A stretch of 6,877 bases of DNA from an uncultured Cloacibacillus sp. (GTDB lineage Bacteria > Synergistota > Synergistia > Synergistales > Synergistaceae): positions 1-6,877 of the forward strand of contig CAKSWL010000110.1 of the NCBI GenBank assembly GCA_934511335.1, written 5' to 3'. The notes under the pieces were generated by a model. That model was not told the DNA's origin. It did not search any database and was given only the letters and a program-made list of their open reading frames with translations. Made by a program: the position numbers and the translations under genes. This document shows positions 1 through 6,877 of the stretch, piece by piece; position 1 is the stretch's first letter, and every line of letters begins with the position of its first letter.

Positions 1-573
1 GTCCTTGCCGCTGTATTGCTTGTCAAGCATTTTGTAGAAAGGGGCCGCCGGGGCAATATAAATGCTCGTGCCCTTCGGGACTTCGATCTTTGCCGGCAAG
101 GCGTGCCATCTCGTGTACTGGAAAGGCGCGGAGACGATAAATACCCGCGGGGCCCAGGTGGTCATGCCGATCCAGAGGTGTACGCCATCGCCCGCGAGGT
201 TTGTGAAGGTGAGCCGCCAAAGCAGGTCGTTCTTCGAGTCCTGATCAACCTTTGAAATGATGGGGTCGCTCGAGATGAAGGACAGTCCGTCCAGCTGGTC
301 CAGCTTTCTGGCTCCCGCGGGCGTCCTCAGCCACGCAGAGGTTGTCGTCCCTTTGTCTTGTTCAAGGACGACGATGATCGGAAATTCCGGCACCTCCAAC
401 GTTCTGATGCTGACATTCCGGTCGCCGATCTCCGAGGCGGGCATCAGGTAAAGGGTCAGGATGGCGGCCATAAAGACGAGCGGCAGAAAGCACATCGCGT
501 GATTTCTTTTTATTTTTGCCTCGCCTAGGCTGCCGCAGTATCTCTTAAAGGGGATCAGATCTCTGATATCCAT
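1..573 (-). CDS. Membrane-anchored protein of unknown function (partial, C-terminus beyond left edge)
   Basis: An open frame of 191 codons runs from an ATG at 573-571 to the window edge without a stop. I do not recognise the family. The N-terminus (MDIRDLIPFKRYCGSLGEAK) is polar and basic. One hydrophobic segment follows at about residues 27-44 (CFLPLVFMAAILTLYLMP), flanked by KIKRNH on the inner side. This suggests a single N-terminal membrane anchor with the rest outside the cytoplasm. The remainder is mixed hydrophilic/beta-like sequence rich in Trp, Pro and aromatic residues (for example LWIGMTTWAPRVF), with no catalytic motif I can name. The start overlaps the end of folK by 19 nt, and GGACGGG lies about 6 nt upstream as a weak Shine-Dalgarno. 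An internal ATG at codon 16 is possible but has a poorer ribosome-binding site and would leave few residues before the membrane segment. The overlap implies co-transcription with the folate genes; a functional link to folate is not shown. Confidence 0.7.
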   Translation of the reverse strand, partial: MDIRDLIPFKRYCGSLGEAKIKRNHAMCFLPLVFMAAILTLYLMPASEIGDRNVSIRTLEVPEFPIIVVLEQDKGTTTSAWLRTPAGARKLDQLDGLSFISSDPIISKVDQDSKNDLLWRLTFTNLAGDGVHLWIGMTTWAPRVFIVSAPFQYTRWHALPAKIEVPKGTSIYIAPAAPFYKMLDKQYSGKD

Positions 574-1055
574 ACCATCCCGTCCATCTCCGAAGGGGGC
601 AGCTCAGCCAGCAGCGCGGCGACGCTCTTTTTCAGTATAGGATGCGTTATATCGGGGGCGATCTCCGCAAGCGGCCTCAGTACAAAGGCGCGTTCGTGCA
701 TACGCGGGTGCGGGATCGCGAGCTGGGGGGCCTCAAAGGATAGAGAGTCGAAGAAGATTATATCGATATCTATTTCGCGGGGGCCCCAGCGCATCCCCGC
801 GGAACGGCCGACCTCGGCTTCAATCTTCTTCAGAAGGCAGAGCAGCGCGGGCGGTTCCAGCTCTGTGCGGACGGCCATGCACATATTGAGAAAGAGCGGC
901 TGGTCCGTCACGCCCCACGGTTTTGTCTCCCAAACGCGGCTCTTGGCCTCCGTCCGAATGCCGCAGCTTTCCAGCTTCGCGATCGCACGCTTGAGGTTGT
1001 CCAGACGGTTGCCGAGGTTCGATCCAAGGGCGACCATCACGCTGTGGTCAGACAT
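555..1055 (-). CDS. folK: 2-amino-4-hydroxy-6-hydroxymethyldihydropteridine pyrophosphokinase (HPPK)
   Basis: This enzyme transfers pyrophosphate from ATP to 6-hydroxymethyl-7,8-dihydropterin, making the substrate used by FolP. It is a cytoplasmic step of folate synthesis. The 166-aa length is normal for a single-domain HPPK. Visible family motifs are VALGSNLGN at 8-16, the pterin-pocket segment QPLFLN at 52-57, RWGPREIDIDIIFF at 89-102 with the two magnesium-binding aspartates D96 and D98, and PHPRMHERAFVLRPLAEIAP at 115-134. No key residue is missing. The ATG at 1055 overlaps the folP stop by 8 nt (ATGTCTGA), and GGGGAG sits 7 nt upstream inside the folP end, so translational coupling with folP is likely. 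The order folP-folK without an intervening folB differs from the folP-folB-folK clusters common in Firmicutes. The family call is very secure. Confidence 0.96.
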   Translation of the reverse strand: MSDHSVMVALGSNLGNRLDNLKRAIAKLESCGIRTEAKSRVWETKPWGVTDQPLFLNMCMAVRTELEPPALLCLLKKIEAEVGRSAGMRWGPREIDIDIIFFDSLSFEAPQLAIPHPRMHERAFVLRPLAEIAPDITHPILKKSVAALLAELPPSEMDGMVWISEI

Positions 1056-2262
1056 ATTTCGCTCCCCGCAGCGCCTCTGTCATCATGATGGCCTCCTTGT
1101 TCTCCTTTACGTCATGGACGCGTATAATGTCCGCGCCCTGCCAGCAGCATATAGAAGTGATGGCGACCGTGCCGCAGAGCCTGTCGGCGGCGCTTTTGGC
1201 ATTTGTGGCCGCGCCGACTACGCCCTTGCGCGAAGCTCCGACCAGCAGCGGGTAGCCGAGAGATTTAAAGCTCTCGCAATGGCGCATCAGCAGCAGGTTC
1301 TGGTTGTAGTCCTTCGCGAACCCCACTCCGGGATCGATTATAATGTTTTCCCGCGGAACGCCCAGCGTTTCAGCCTTTTGGGCCGCCTCCCGGAGGAAAG
1401 AGCAGACCTCGGAGAGGAGGTCGCGGTATCCGCACATCGTCTGCATGTCTTTCGGAGTGCCGCGCATGTGCATTACGACCAGCATCGCTTTATATTCCGC
1501 GGCGGCGCGCGCGATATCCTCGTCGAACTGCAGCCCCGAGACGTCGTTGATAATATCGGCGCCCGCGGCGAGCGCGGCGCGCGCGACGGAGGCGCGCGTG
1601 GTGTCTATCGAAAGAGGCATCCGCGGCAGTTCGCGCCTTATGGCCGTGACCGCAGCCTCCACGCGCGAGAGCTCCTGTTCTTCCGTGACCCTTCCCGCGC
1701 CGGGGCGCGTCGACTCGGCGCCGAGGTCAAGGATGTCGGCCCCCTCTTCGGCCATGCGCAGCGCCCTCTTCACCGTTTCGTCCGTTTTGCCGCCGCTTCT
1801 GCTGCCGGAGAAAAAGGAGTCGTCGGTGAGGTTTATGATCCCCATCAGCAGCATCCTTTCCCCGAAGGCCAGCTCCGCGCCGCAGGGAAGCTTTCTCGCA
1901 TAGGGCTTGGGCGGTGCGATCAGAGCGCGTATGGCCTCCGCGATATCCTCAAGGCCCCACCACGGCATCCGTTTCAGCTTTTCCGCCAGGTGGCCGAGCT
2001 GCTTCACCGTGCCGAAAATTATTACGTCGCTCGTTTTTACCCCGCAGGTGATGACCTGGGCGTGCACGGCGGCATCTCCGCCGCGCGACAGCATCTCCTG
2101 TTTGATGATGCTCGCCGCGGGCGCGGGGACGTCGGTGACATATATCTGGAGCATTTCGCGGCGGTTCTCGAAATATGGCAGGGAATTCATGTCGCAGCCC
2201 GCCTTCGCGACGGCACAGGACAGCTCCGCTCTATCTCCGAATCGGATCAGGTGGGCCGGCAT
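1048..2262 (-). CDS. folP: Dihydropteroate synthase with a long N-terminal extension
   Basis: DHPS condenses 6-hydroxymethyl-dihydropterin pyrophosphate with p-aminobenzoate to give dihydropteroate, and is the sulfonamide target. The TIM-barrel core occupies about residues 136-404. Its motifs appear in order: loop 1 GIINLTDDSF at 141-150, LDLGAESTRPG at 178-188, SIDT at 218-221, NDVSG at 239-243, MHMRGTP at 264-270, IDPGVGFAK at 309-317, VGASRKG at 341-347 and RVHDV at 381-385. At 404 aa it is about 120-130 residues longer than E. coli DHPS (about 280 aa). The extra N-terminal part includes KQEMLSRGGDAAV (54-66), a segment I know from long-form DHPS of Firmicutes and related lineages, so it is probably a genuine domain and not a wrong start. 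Loop 1 has TDDS where most DHPS have TPDS. The start is 2 nt after the phosphatase stop, with AGGAG about 11 nt upstream. Confidence 0.96.
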   Translation of the reverse strand: MPAHLIRFGDRAELSCAVAKAGCDMNSLPYFENRREMLQIYVTDVPAPAASIIKQEMLSRGGDAAVHAQVITCGVKTSDVIIFGTVKQLGHLAEKLKRMPWWGLEDIAEAIRALIAPPKPYARKLPCGAELAFGERMLLMGIINLTDDSFFSGSRSGGKTDETVKRALRMAEEGADILDLGAESTRPGAGRVTEEQELSRVEAAVTAIRRELPRMPLSIDTTRASVARAALAAGADIINDVSGLQFDEDIARAAAEYKAMLVVMHMRGTPKDMQTMCGYRDLLSEVCSFLREAAQKAETLGVPRENIIIDPGVGFAKDYNQNLLLMRHCESFKSLGYPLLVGASRKGVVGAATNAKSAADRLCGTVAITSICCWQGADIIRVHDVKENKEAIMMTEALRGAKYV

Positions 2263-2264
2263 CT

Positions 2265-2912
2265 TTAATCGAACTCCTGAATGACGGGCAGTCCGGCGAG
2301 ATGTCCCGTGAAGTTGAGCCCCATGAGGCAGTACCCGTGGAGGCTGTCGTGAGTCAGGAGGCTGTATGACGCCGTATCGACGTGGAGCCGCCAGTAGCTG
2401 GGGCGCGCCACGCCGAGAGCCCCCGCCATGAGCGGTTTCAACACGCCGCGGTGTGCCACGATGGCGATATTGCCGCCGCGGTGTTCCGCGATGACCCGGT
2501 TAAGCTCCGCGAGCGCGCGGTCGCGTACCTCGTCAAGGGTCTCTCCGCCCTCAATTTTCAGCTCTTCCGGCTGGTCGAGCCATGTCTGCCACCTTTCCGG
2601 CTCTTCTACGGCCAACTCGGCCTTTTTCCTGTTCTCCCACGGTCCTAGATGGATGTTGCAGAAGCCATCGCGCGCCTCGTAGGGAAGCCCCAGCGCGTCG
2701 CCCATGATTTTTGCCGTGGTCGTCGCGCGCGACAGCGGACTCGAATATATATATTCGATATGCTTGTCCTTCATTGCTTCCGCTAAAGCGTGCGCTTGCA
2801 GCACGCCGTTTTCATTCAAGGGGAAATCCATGCATCCGCGAATGCGATTTTCTTTATTGCCGTCGCATTCTCCGTGACGTATAAGGTAGACGGCGGTCTT
2901 ATCTTTTCCCAA
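2265..2912 (-). CDS. Histidine phosphatase superfamily protein (phosphoglycerate-mutase/CobC-like)
   Basis: This is a 215-aa branch-1 histidine phosphatase. Members form a phosphohistidine intermediate and act on small phosphorylated metabolites. Visible are the RHGE motif at 12-15 with nucleophile H13, N19 and R25 in the substrate loop, SSPLSRATTTA at 57-67 with R62, GGETLDEVRDRA at 122-133, and the second catalytic histidine H154 in IVAHRGV. The position of the usual general-acid Glu (NEM in CobC-type sequences) reads FCNIHLGPWEN at 84-94, with N86 instead of Glu. The start is TTG at 2912-2910. A stop lies three codons upstream in frame, and AGGAG lies about 9 nt before the TTG, so no earlier start is available. 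The gene leads the folP-folK operon and ends 2 nt before folP. Its substrate is unknown. Candidates include alpha-ribazole phosphate, phosphoglycerate-type sugar phosphates or, by context only, a pterin phosphate. Automated labels such as GpmB or CobC should not be taken as function. Confidence 0.88.
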   Translation of the reverse strand: MGKDKTAVYLIRHGECDGNKENRIRGCMDFPLNENGVLQAHALAEAMKDKHIEYIYSSPLSRATTTAKIMGDALGLPYEARDGFCNIHLGPWENRKKAELAVEEPERWQTWLDQPEELKIEGGETLDEVRDRALAELNRVIAEHRGGNIAIVAHRGVLKPLMAGALGVARPSYWRLHVDTASYSLLTHDSLHGYCLMGLNFTGHLAGLPVIQEFD

Positions 2913-2921
2913 ATCTTTTCA

Positions 2922-2973
2922 CTCCTGTTGCGGTTGCAGATCATGCAGGAAATACCGGAGACGGGAGCAACCC
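2922..2973 (-). promoter_or_regulatory. Candidate SD-sequestering pseudoknot in the phosphatase-folP-folK leader
   Basis: Read 5' to 3' on the minus strand, four segments interleave as in an H-type pseudoknot. GGTTGC (2972-2967) can pair with GCAACC (2937-2932). TTCCTG (2951-2946) can pair with CAGGAG (2927-2922), with one G-U pair. The last segment contains the AGGAG Shine-Dalgarno of the TTG-started phosphatase gene. The connecting loops are 15, 8 and 4 nt. This is the topology by which several small riboswitches hide a ribosome-binding site, but I recognise no known riboswitch consensus here. The pairings are seen in the sequence; the regulatory role is inference. Confidence 0.3.
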
Positions 2974-3021
2974 TTTTTAGAGCCGGCCTGTGAAGGAACG
3001 GCGCATCCGATAGCCCGAACA

Positions 3022-3034
3022 TCAGTTTATTATA
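3022..3034 (-). promoter_or_regulatory. Probable -10 element of the promoter for the phosphatase-folP-folK operon
   Basis: On the minus strand a perfect TATAAT lies at 3034-3029, which puts transcription start near 3022 and gives a leader of about 110 nt before the TTG start at 2912. There is no good -35 at 16-18 nt spacing (ACCGCA at 17 nt), and the adjacent bases are GTTG, not a strict extended TGn. The promoter could be weak or activator-dependent. It is the best minus-strand candidate I see in the intergenic region. Confidence 0.4.
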
Positions 3035-3092
3035 CAACAACAGCGGGGCGATGCGGTCTTTCCGCAAATTTTCAGATTTTAGGAGCCGCTGA

Positions 3093-3130
3093 TCATATGC
3101 GCAGTTCGCGTCGCGGGCGGGCGCATATGA
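3093..3130. repeat. Perfect 10-bp inverted repeat with 18-nt spacer
   Basis: TCATATGCGC at 3093-3102 is repeated in exact inverse as GCGCATATGA at 3121-3130. The 18-nt spacer is GC-rich (CG-repeating). Each arm contains CATATG. The repeat lies about 60 bp upstream of the proposed minus-strand -10 and more than 150 bp upstream of the hrcA promoter. It could be a bound operator for a dimeric regulator, a cruciform or RNA stem, or the mark of a lost small mobile element. No T-tract follows either arm, so it is not an intrinsic terminator. Confidence 0.6.
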
Positions 3131-3136
3131 CAGACA

Positions 3137-3217
3137 AACCAGCCGGTTCGCACGAAATCATAGATTTCTGCTCTCCTGCCGCAATCAGCGGGAGGTGCGC
3201 TGGTTGTTGTTCCGGCT
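3137..3217. other. Segment with potential for a structured RNA (three-way junction with competing pairing)
   Basis: In plus-strand sense, AACCAGC (3137-3143) pairs with GCTGGTT (3199-3205), continued by GCAC (3150-3153) with GTGC (3195-3198). Enclosed are two hairpins: GAAATC-ATA-GATTTC (3154-3168), and CTCC (3173-3176) with GGAG (3191-3194). Alternatively AGCCGG (3141-3146) pairs with CCGGCT (3212-3217), which excludes the closing stem. No protein-coding frame accounts for this stretch and no known RNA family is recognised. No clear promoter for it is visible on either strand, so transcription is unproven. Confidence 0.25.
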
Positions 3218-3262
3218 GATTTTCAATTGATCGGCGTCTCCTTAGAAATATCGCGGGAGGTT

Positions 3263-3312
3263 AAAAAATTTTTTTGACCTGTATTGACAAAAGCCTCTGT
3301 GACGATTATTAT
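3263..3312 (+). promoter_or_regulatory. Sigma-70/SigA-type promoter of hrcA-grpE-dnaK with UP-like A/T tract
   Basis: The -35 is a perfect TTGACA at 3284-3289, followed by a 17-nt spacer and TATTAT at 3307-3312 (one mismatch to TATAAT). Transcription should start near 3319. An A6T7 run at 3263-3275 falls at roughly -56 to -44, the UP-element position, so basal strength should be high. This fits HrcA repression as the control, with no need for a heat-shock sigma factor. Confidence 0.88.
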
Positions 3313-3330
3313 TTAGCTGTCGTTCAGATG

Positions 3331-3357
3331 TTGGCACTCATAGGTATTGAGTGCTAA
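3331..3357 (+). promoter_or_regulatory. CIRCE operator (HrcA binding site)
   Basis: TTGGCACTC, a 9-bp spacer (ATAGGTATT) and GAGTGCTAA match the CIRCE consensus TTAGCACTC-N9-GAGTGCTAA with a single difference (G at position 3). It begins about 12 nt after the expected transcription start and lies 33 bp before the hrcA ATG. HrcA bound here would block transcription, and the element also sits in the mRNA leader as a hairpin. No second CIRCE is present before dnaK. Confidence 0.97.
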
Positions 3358-3390
3358 TAAGAGGCGGGATATTTTGGCAGGTGAAATGAA

Positions 3391-4407
3391 ATGATCACTG
3401 AAAGACAATTAGAGGTCGTGCTCTCCGTGGTATATGAATATATAAAAAGCGGCGAAACCGTTGGTTCGCGCACTGTATCCCGCCGCTATCTCACCGGACG
3501 CAGCTCCGCGACGATCAGGAACGAAATGTCCGACCTGGAGGACATGGGCTTTCTCAAGCAGACGCACGCCTCCTCGGGCAGGATCCCCACAACTCAGGGA
3601 TATAGGCTATACGTCGATTCGGTACTTCAGCGTGTAAATAGCGCCGGCCCCTCTGTAAAATTGCTGAAAAAGATGATGGAGCACCGGCAGGGGCTTGGAA
3701 GAGTGTTGGAATCAGCCTCCGAGATGCTGAGCCGCATCTCCGACTATGTCGGGATCGCCGCCATCACGCCGCTTGACACGGTCCGCTTCCATCATGTGAG
3801 CTTTGTGCGGATGAACGAACGCCGAGTGCTGCTTCTGGTGGTGCTCCAGGGAGGGCTCGTCCATCAGAAATTCATCGATATGCCGGTGGACATGCCGCAG
3901 GAGGAGCTCGACGAATTGGCCGCCAAGCTGAACTGTTTCTCAGGCTGTGCCTGGAGCGACATAAAATGCTCTCTGAAGGCGAAGCTCTCGGAAGAGATCA
4001 TCAGCTACCGTGAAGCATGCAGCCAGGCTCTGCTTGAAATAGACGAACTTCTCGGCGCGCCGAAGACGAAAATTTTTACGGGATCGGTCAGCCAGATCAT
4101 GAAGCTGCAGGATTTTCAGGATCTGGGGCGCATTCAGGCGCTCTGCTCCTTTATAGAAGAGGAGAGCAACATGACGGCGCTGGTCAACCGGTGTTCGCTG
4201 AATGAAATGAACATCATGATCGGCGATGAAAACGGGCTTCCTGGAATGGAAAGTTCGGCGCTCGTCGCCGCCGCCGGAGAGGCCGGCGGGCAGAAGGCCG
4301 TCGTCGGCGTGATCGGTCCTGAGAGAATGGACTACGAAAAGGTAATCACAGCGATAGACGGAGTACTGCGCAAGCTGGACTCCGAATCAGGCGAAAGAGG
4401 AGACTGA
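3391..4407 (+). CDS. hrcA: Heat-inducible transcription repressor HrcA
   Basis: HrcA is the cytoplasmic repressor that binds CIRCE as a dimer. Its activity depends on GroEL, so unfolded protein titrates the chaperonin and derepresses the operon. The 338-aa length is typical (about 340). The N-terminal winged helix spans about residues 1-75: ITERQLEVV at the start, then GSRTVSRRYL (25-34), the recognition-helix region SSATIRNEMSDLEDMGFL (38-55) and wing THASSGRIPTTQGYRLYVD (58-76). The GAF-like and inserted dimerisation regions follow. The C-terminal part includes VVGVIGPERMDYEKVI, a hallmark of the family. The ATG at 3391 is preceded by AGGTG at 3379-3383 with about 7 nt spacing. In-frame starts just upstream are excluded by a stop (the GTG at 3381 and ATG at 3386 each run straight into TGA). 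It is autoregulated through the CIRCE site in its own leader and leads the grpE-dnaK operon. Confidence 0.97.
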   Translation: MITERQLEVVLSVVYEYIKSGETVGSRTVSRRYLTGRSSATIRNEMSDLEDMGFLKQTHASSGRIPTTQGYRLYVDSVLQRVNSAGPSVKLLKKMMEHRQGLGRVLESASEMLSRISDYVGIAAITPLDTVRFHHVSFVRMNERRVLLLVVLQGGLVHQKFIDMPVDMPQEELDELAAKLNCFSGCAWSDIKCSLKAKLSEEIISYREACSQALLEIDELLGAPKTKIFTGSVSQIMKLQDFQDLGRIQALCSFIEEESNMTALVNRCSLNEMNIMIGDENGLPGMESSALVAAAGEAGGQKAVVGVIGPERMDYEKVITAIDGVLRKLDSESGERGD

Positions 4408-4411
4408 AGAT

Positions 4412-4960
4412 ATGGAAGAGCAGAAAAAGCCGCATTGCGGCGAGCCGCAGACGAAAGAAGACCCGGAGCTTACCGACGCGCAGCCGGCCGCAGAGGGCGC
4501 GCCGGAGCCCGGCGAGTGCGAGCTGCTGAAGGAAGAGATACGCAAGCTGAAAGAAGAGGTCGCCAGAGGCCGTGCTGATTATTTCAACCTGCGCACCCGC
4601 ATGGAGCGGGACCGCGAAAACAACGCGAAGCTGGCCGCCGAACAGGCGATAAATGAAATGCTGCCGATATTCGAGAACCTTGAAAGGATGGCAGCGGCGG
4701 TGGAGGATAAGGAGAGCAGCCTCGCAAAGGGCATGGCGATGGTCATCAAGCAGTTTGCGGACGGACTCGGCCGCTTGGGCCTAGAATTTATCTCTACGGA
4801 GGGAGAATTCGACCCCGCCCTCCACGAGGCGGTATATATGGAGCCGGTGGACGACGCCGCAAAAGACGGCCACATCATCGGAGCTCTCTGCCGCGGCTAC
4901 AAGCTTGCGGGGCGAGTGCTCAAGGCCCCCCAGGTAAGAGTCGGCAAGTACAGCGGCTGA
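4412..4960 (+). CDS. grpE: GrpE nucleotide exchange factor for DnaK
   Basis: GrpE is a cytoplasmic homodimer that releases ADP from DnaK and so resets the chaperone cycle. The 182-aa protein has an acidic, Pro/Ala/Glu-rich disordered N-terminus (about 1-35) and a long charged helix that should form the parallel coiled coil (about 37-85, including KEEIRKLKEEVARGRADYFNLRTRMERDRE). A helical dimerisation segment follows (NEMLPIFENLERM), then the C-terminal beta-wing (about 118-182). The wing carries the family signature FDPALHEAVYMEPV followed by GHIIGALCRGYKLAGRVLKAPQVRV. The usual 'RVLRPA' reads RVLKAP, a mild variation. The start lies 4 nt after the hrcA stop, with AGAGGAG 9 nt upstream inside hrcA, so the two are translationally linked. 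No promoter of its own is seen. Confidence 0.97.
   Translation: MEEQKKPHCGEPQTKEDPELTDAQPAAEGAPEPGECELLKEEIRKLKEEVARGRADYFNLRTRMERDRENNAKLAAEQAINEMLPIFENLERMAAAVEDKESSLAKGMAMVIKQFADGLGRLGLEFISTEGEFDPALHEAVYMEPVDDAAKDGHIIGALCRGYKLAGRVLKAPQVRVGKYSG

Positions 4961-6877
<1,917 letters not shown>

Noticed and set aside
865..2268. 467-codon open frame on the plus strand, antisense to folP and the start of folK
   Set aside because: It is a shadow of folP in a GC-rich, third-position-biased gene. The product is Arg/Ala/His-rich with no family motifs, while the minus strand carries complete DHPS and HPPK signatures.
2932..2978. Plus-strand stem GGTTGC/GCAACC followed by CTTTTT as an intrinsic terminator
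   Set aside because: The stem is only 6 bp with a 29-nt loop, the T-run is short, and no plus-strand gene ends there. The same pairing makes more sense in the minus-strand leader.
2816..3067. 83-codon minus-strand frame overlapping the start of the phosphatase gene
   Set aside because: It spans the proposed -10 element and overlaps the phosphatase by about 97 nt in another frame. The composition looks non-coding and no good ribosome-binding site precedes it.
3274..3357. 27-codon plus-strand frame from a TTG after GGGAGG, ending in CIRCE
   Set aside because: It overlaps the -35, -10 and CIRCE elements and starts upstream of the predicted transcription start, so it would not be on the transcript.

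Overview
The window comes from a GC-rich bacterium with G/C-biased third codon positions. Four things together point to a Synergistota- or Clostridia/Firmicutes-like organism: HrcA/CIRCE heat-shock control, a DnaK of the short (monoderm-type) form lacking the N-terminal-quarter insert of E. coli DnaK, a dihydropteroate synthase with a long N-terminal extension, and the hrcA-grpE-dnaK order. I lean towards Synergistota, but this is inference from gene style; no marker here settles it.

The window holds two divergent operons separated by a 478-bp intergenic region (2913-3390). The left operon runs on the minus strand. It starts with a histidine-phosphatase-superfamily gene (2912-2265, TTG start), followed 2 nt later by folP (dihydropteroate synthase, 2262-1048), folK (HPPK, overlapping folP by 8 nt) and an unrecognised gene for a membrane-anchored protein (overlapping folK by 19 nt). 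That last gene runs off the left edge. FolK and FolP catalyse consecutive steps of folate synthesis: pyrophosphorylation of 6-hydroxymethyl-dihydropterin, then condensation with p-aminobenzoate. No folB, folE or folC is visible in the window.

The right operon runs on the plus strand: hrcA (3391-4407), grpE (4412-4960) and dnaK (5086 to beyond the right edge). Upstream is a textbook promoter (TTGACA, 17-nt spacer, TATTAT) with an A6T7 tract in the UP-element position. A CIRCE operator (9-bp arms, 9-bp spacer, one mismatch to consensus) lies just downstream of the expected transcription start. HrcA should bind CIRCE and repress its own operon until heat shock, while GrpE and DnaK form the exchange-factor/chaperone pair. 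A dnaJ gene may follow outside the window.

The intergenic region also holds less ordinary material. Ahead of the phosphatase/folate operon there is a candidate H-type pseudoknot whose second stem covers the ribosome-binding site, so it could be a cis-regulatory RNA. Further upstream are a perfect 10-bp inverted repeat with an 18-nt spacer and a segment that can fold as a three-way junction with a competing alternative pairing. These are sequence-level predictions only. The phosphatase has Asn where the family normally has its general-acid Glu. These are the points most worth a second look.
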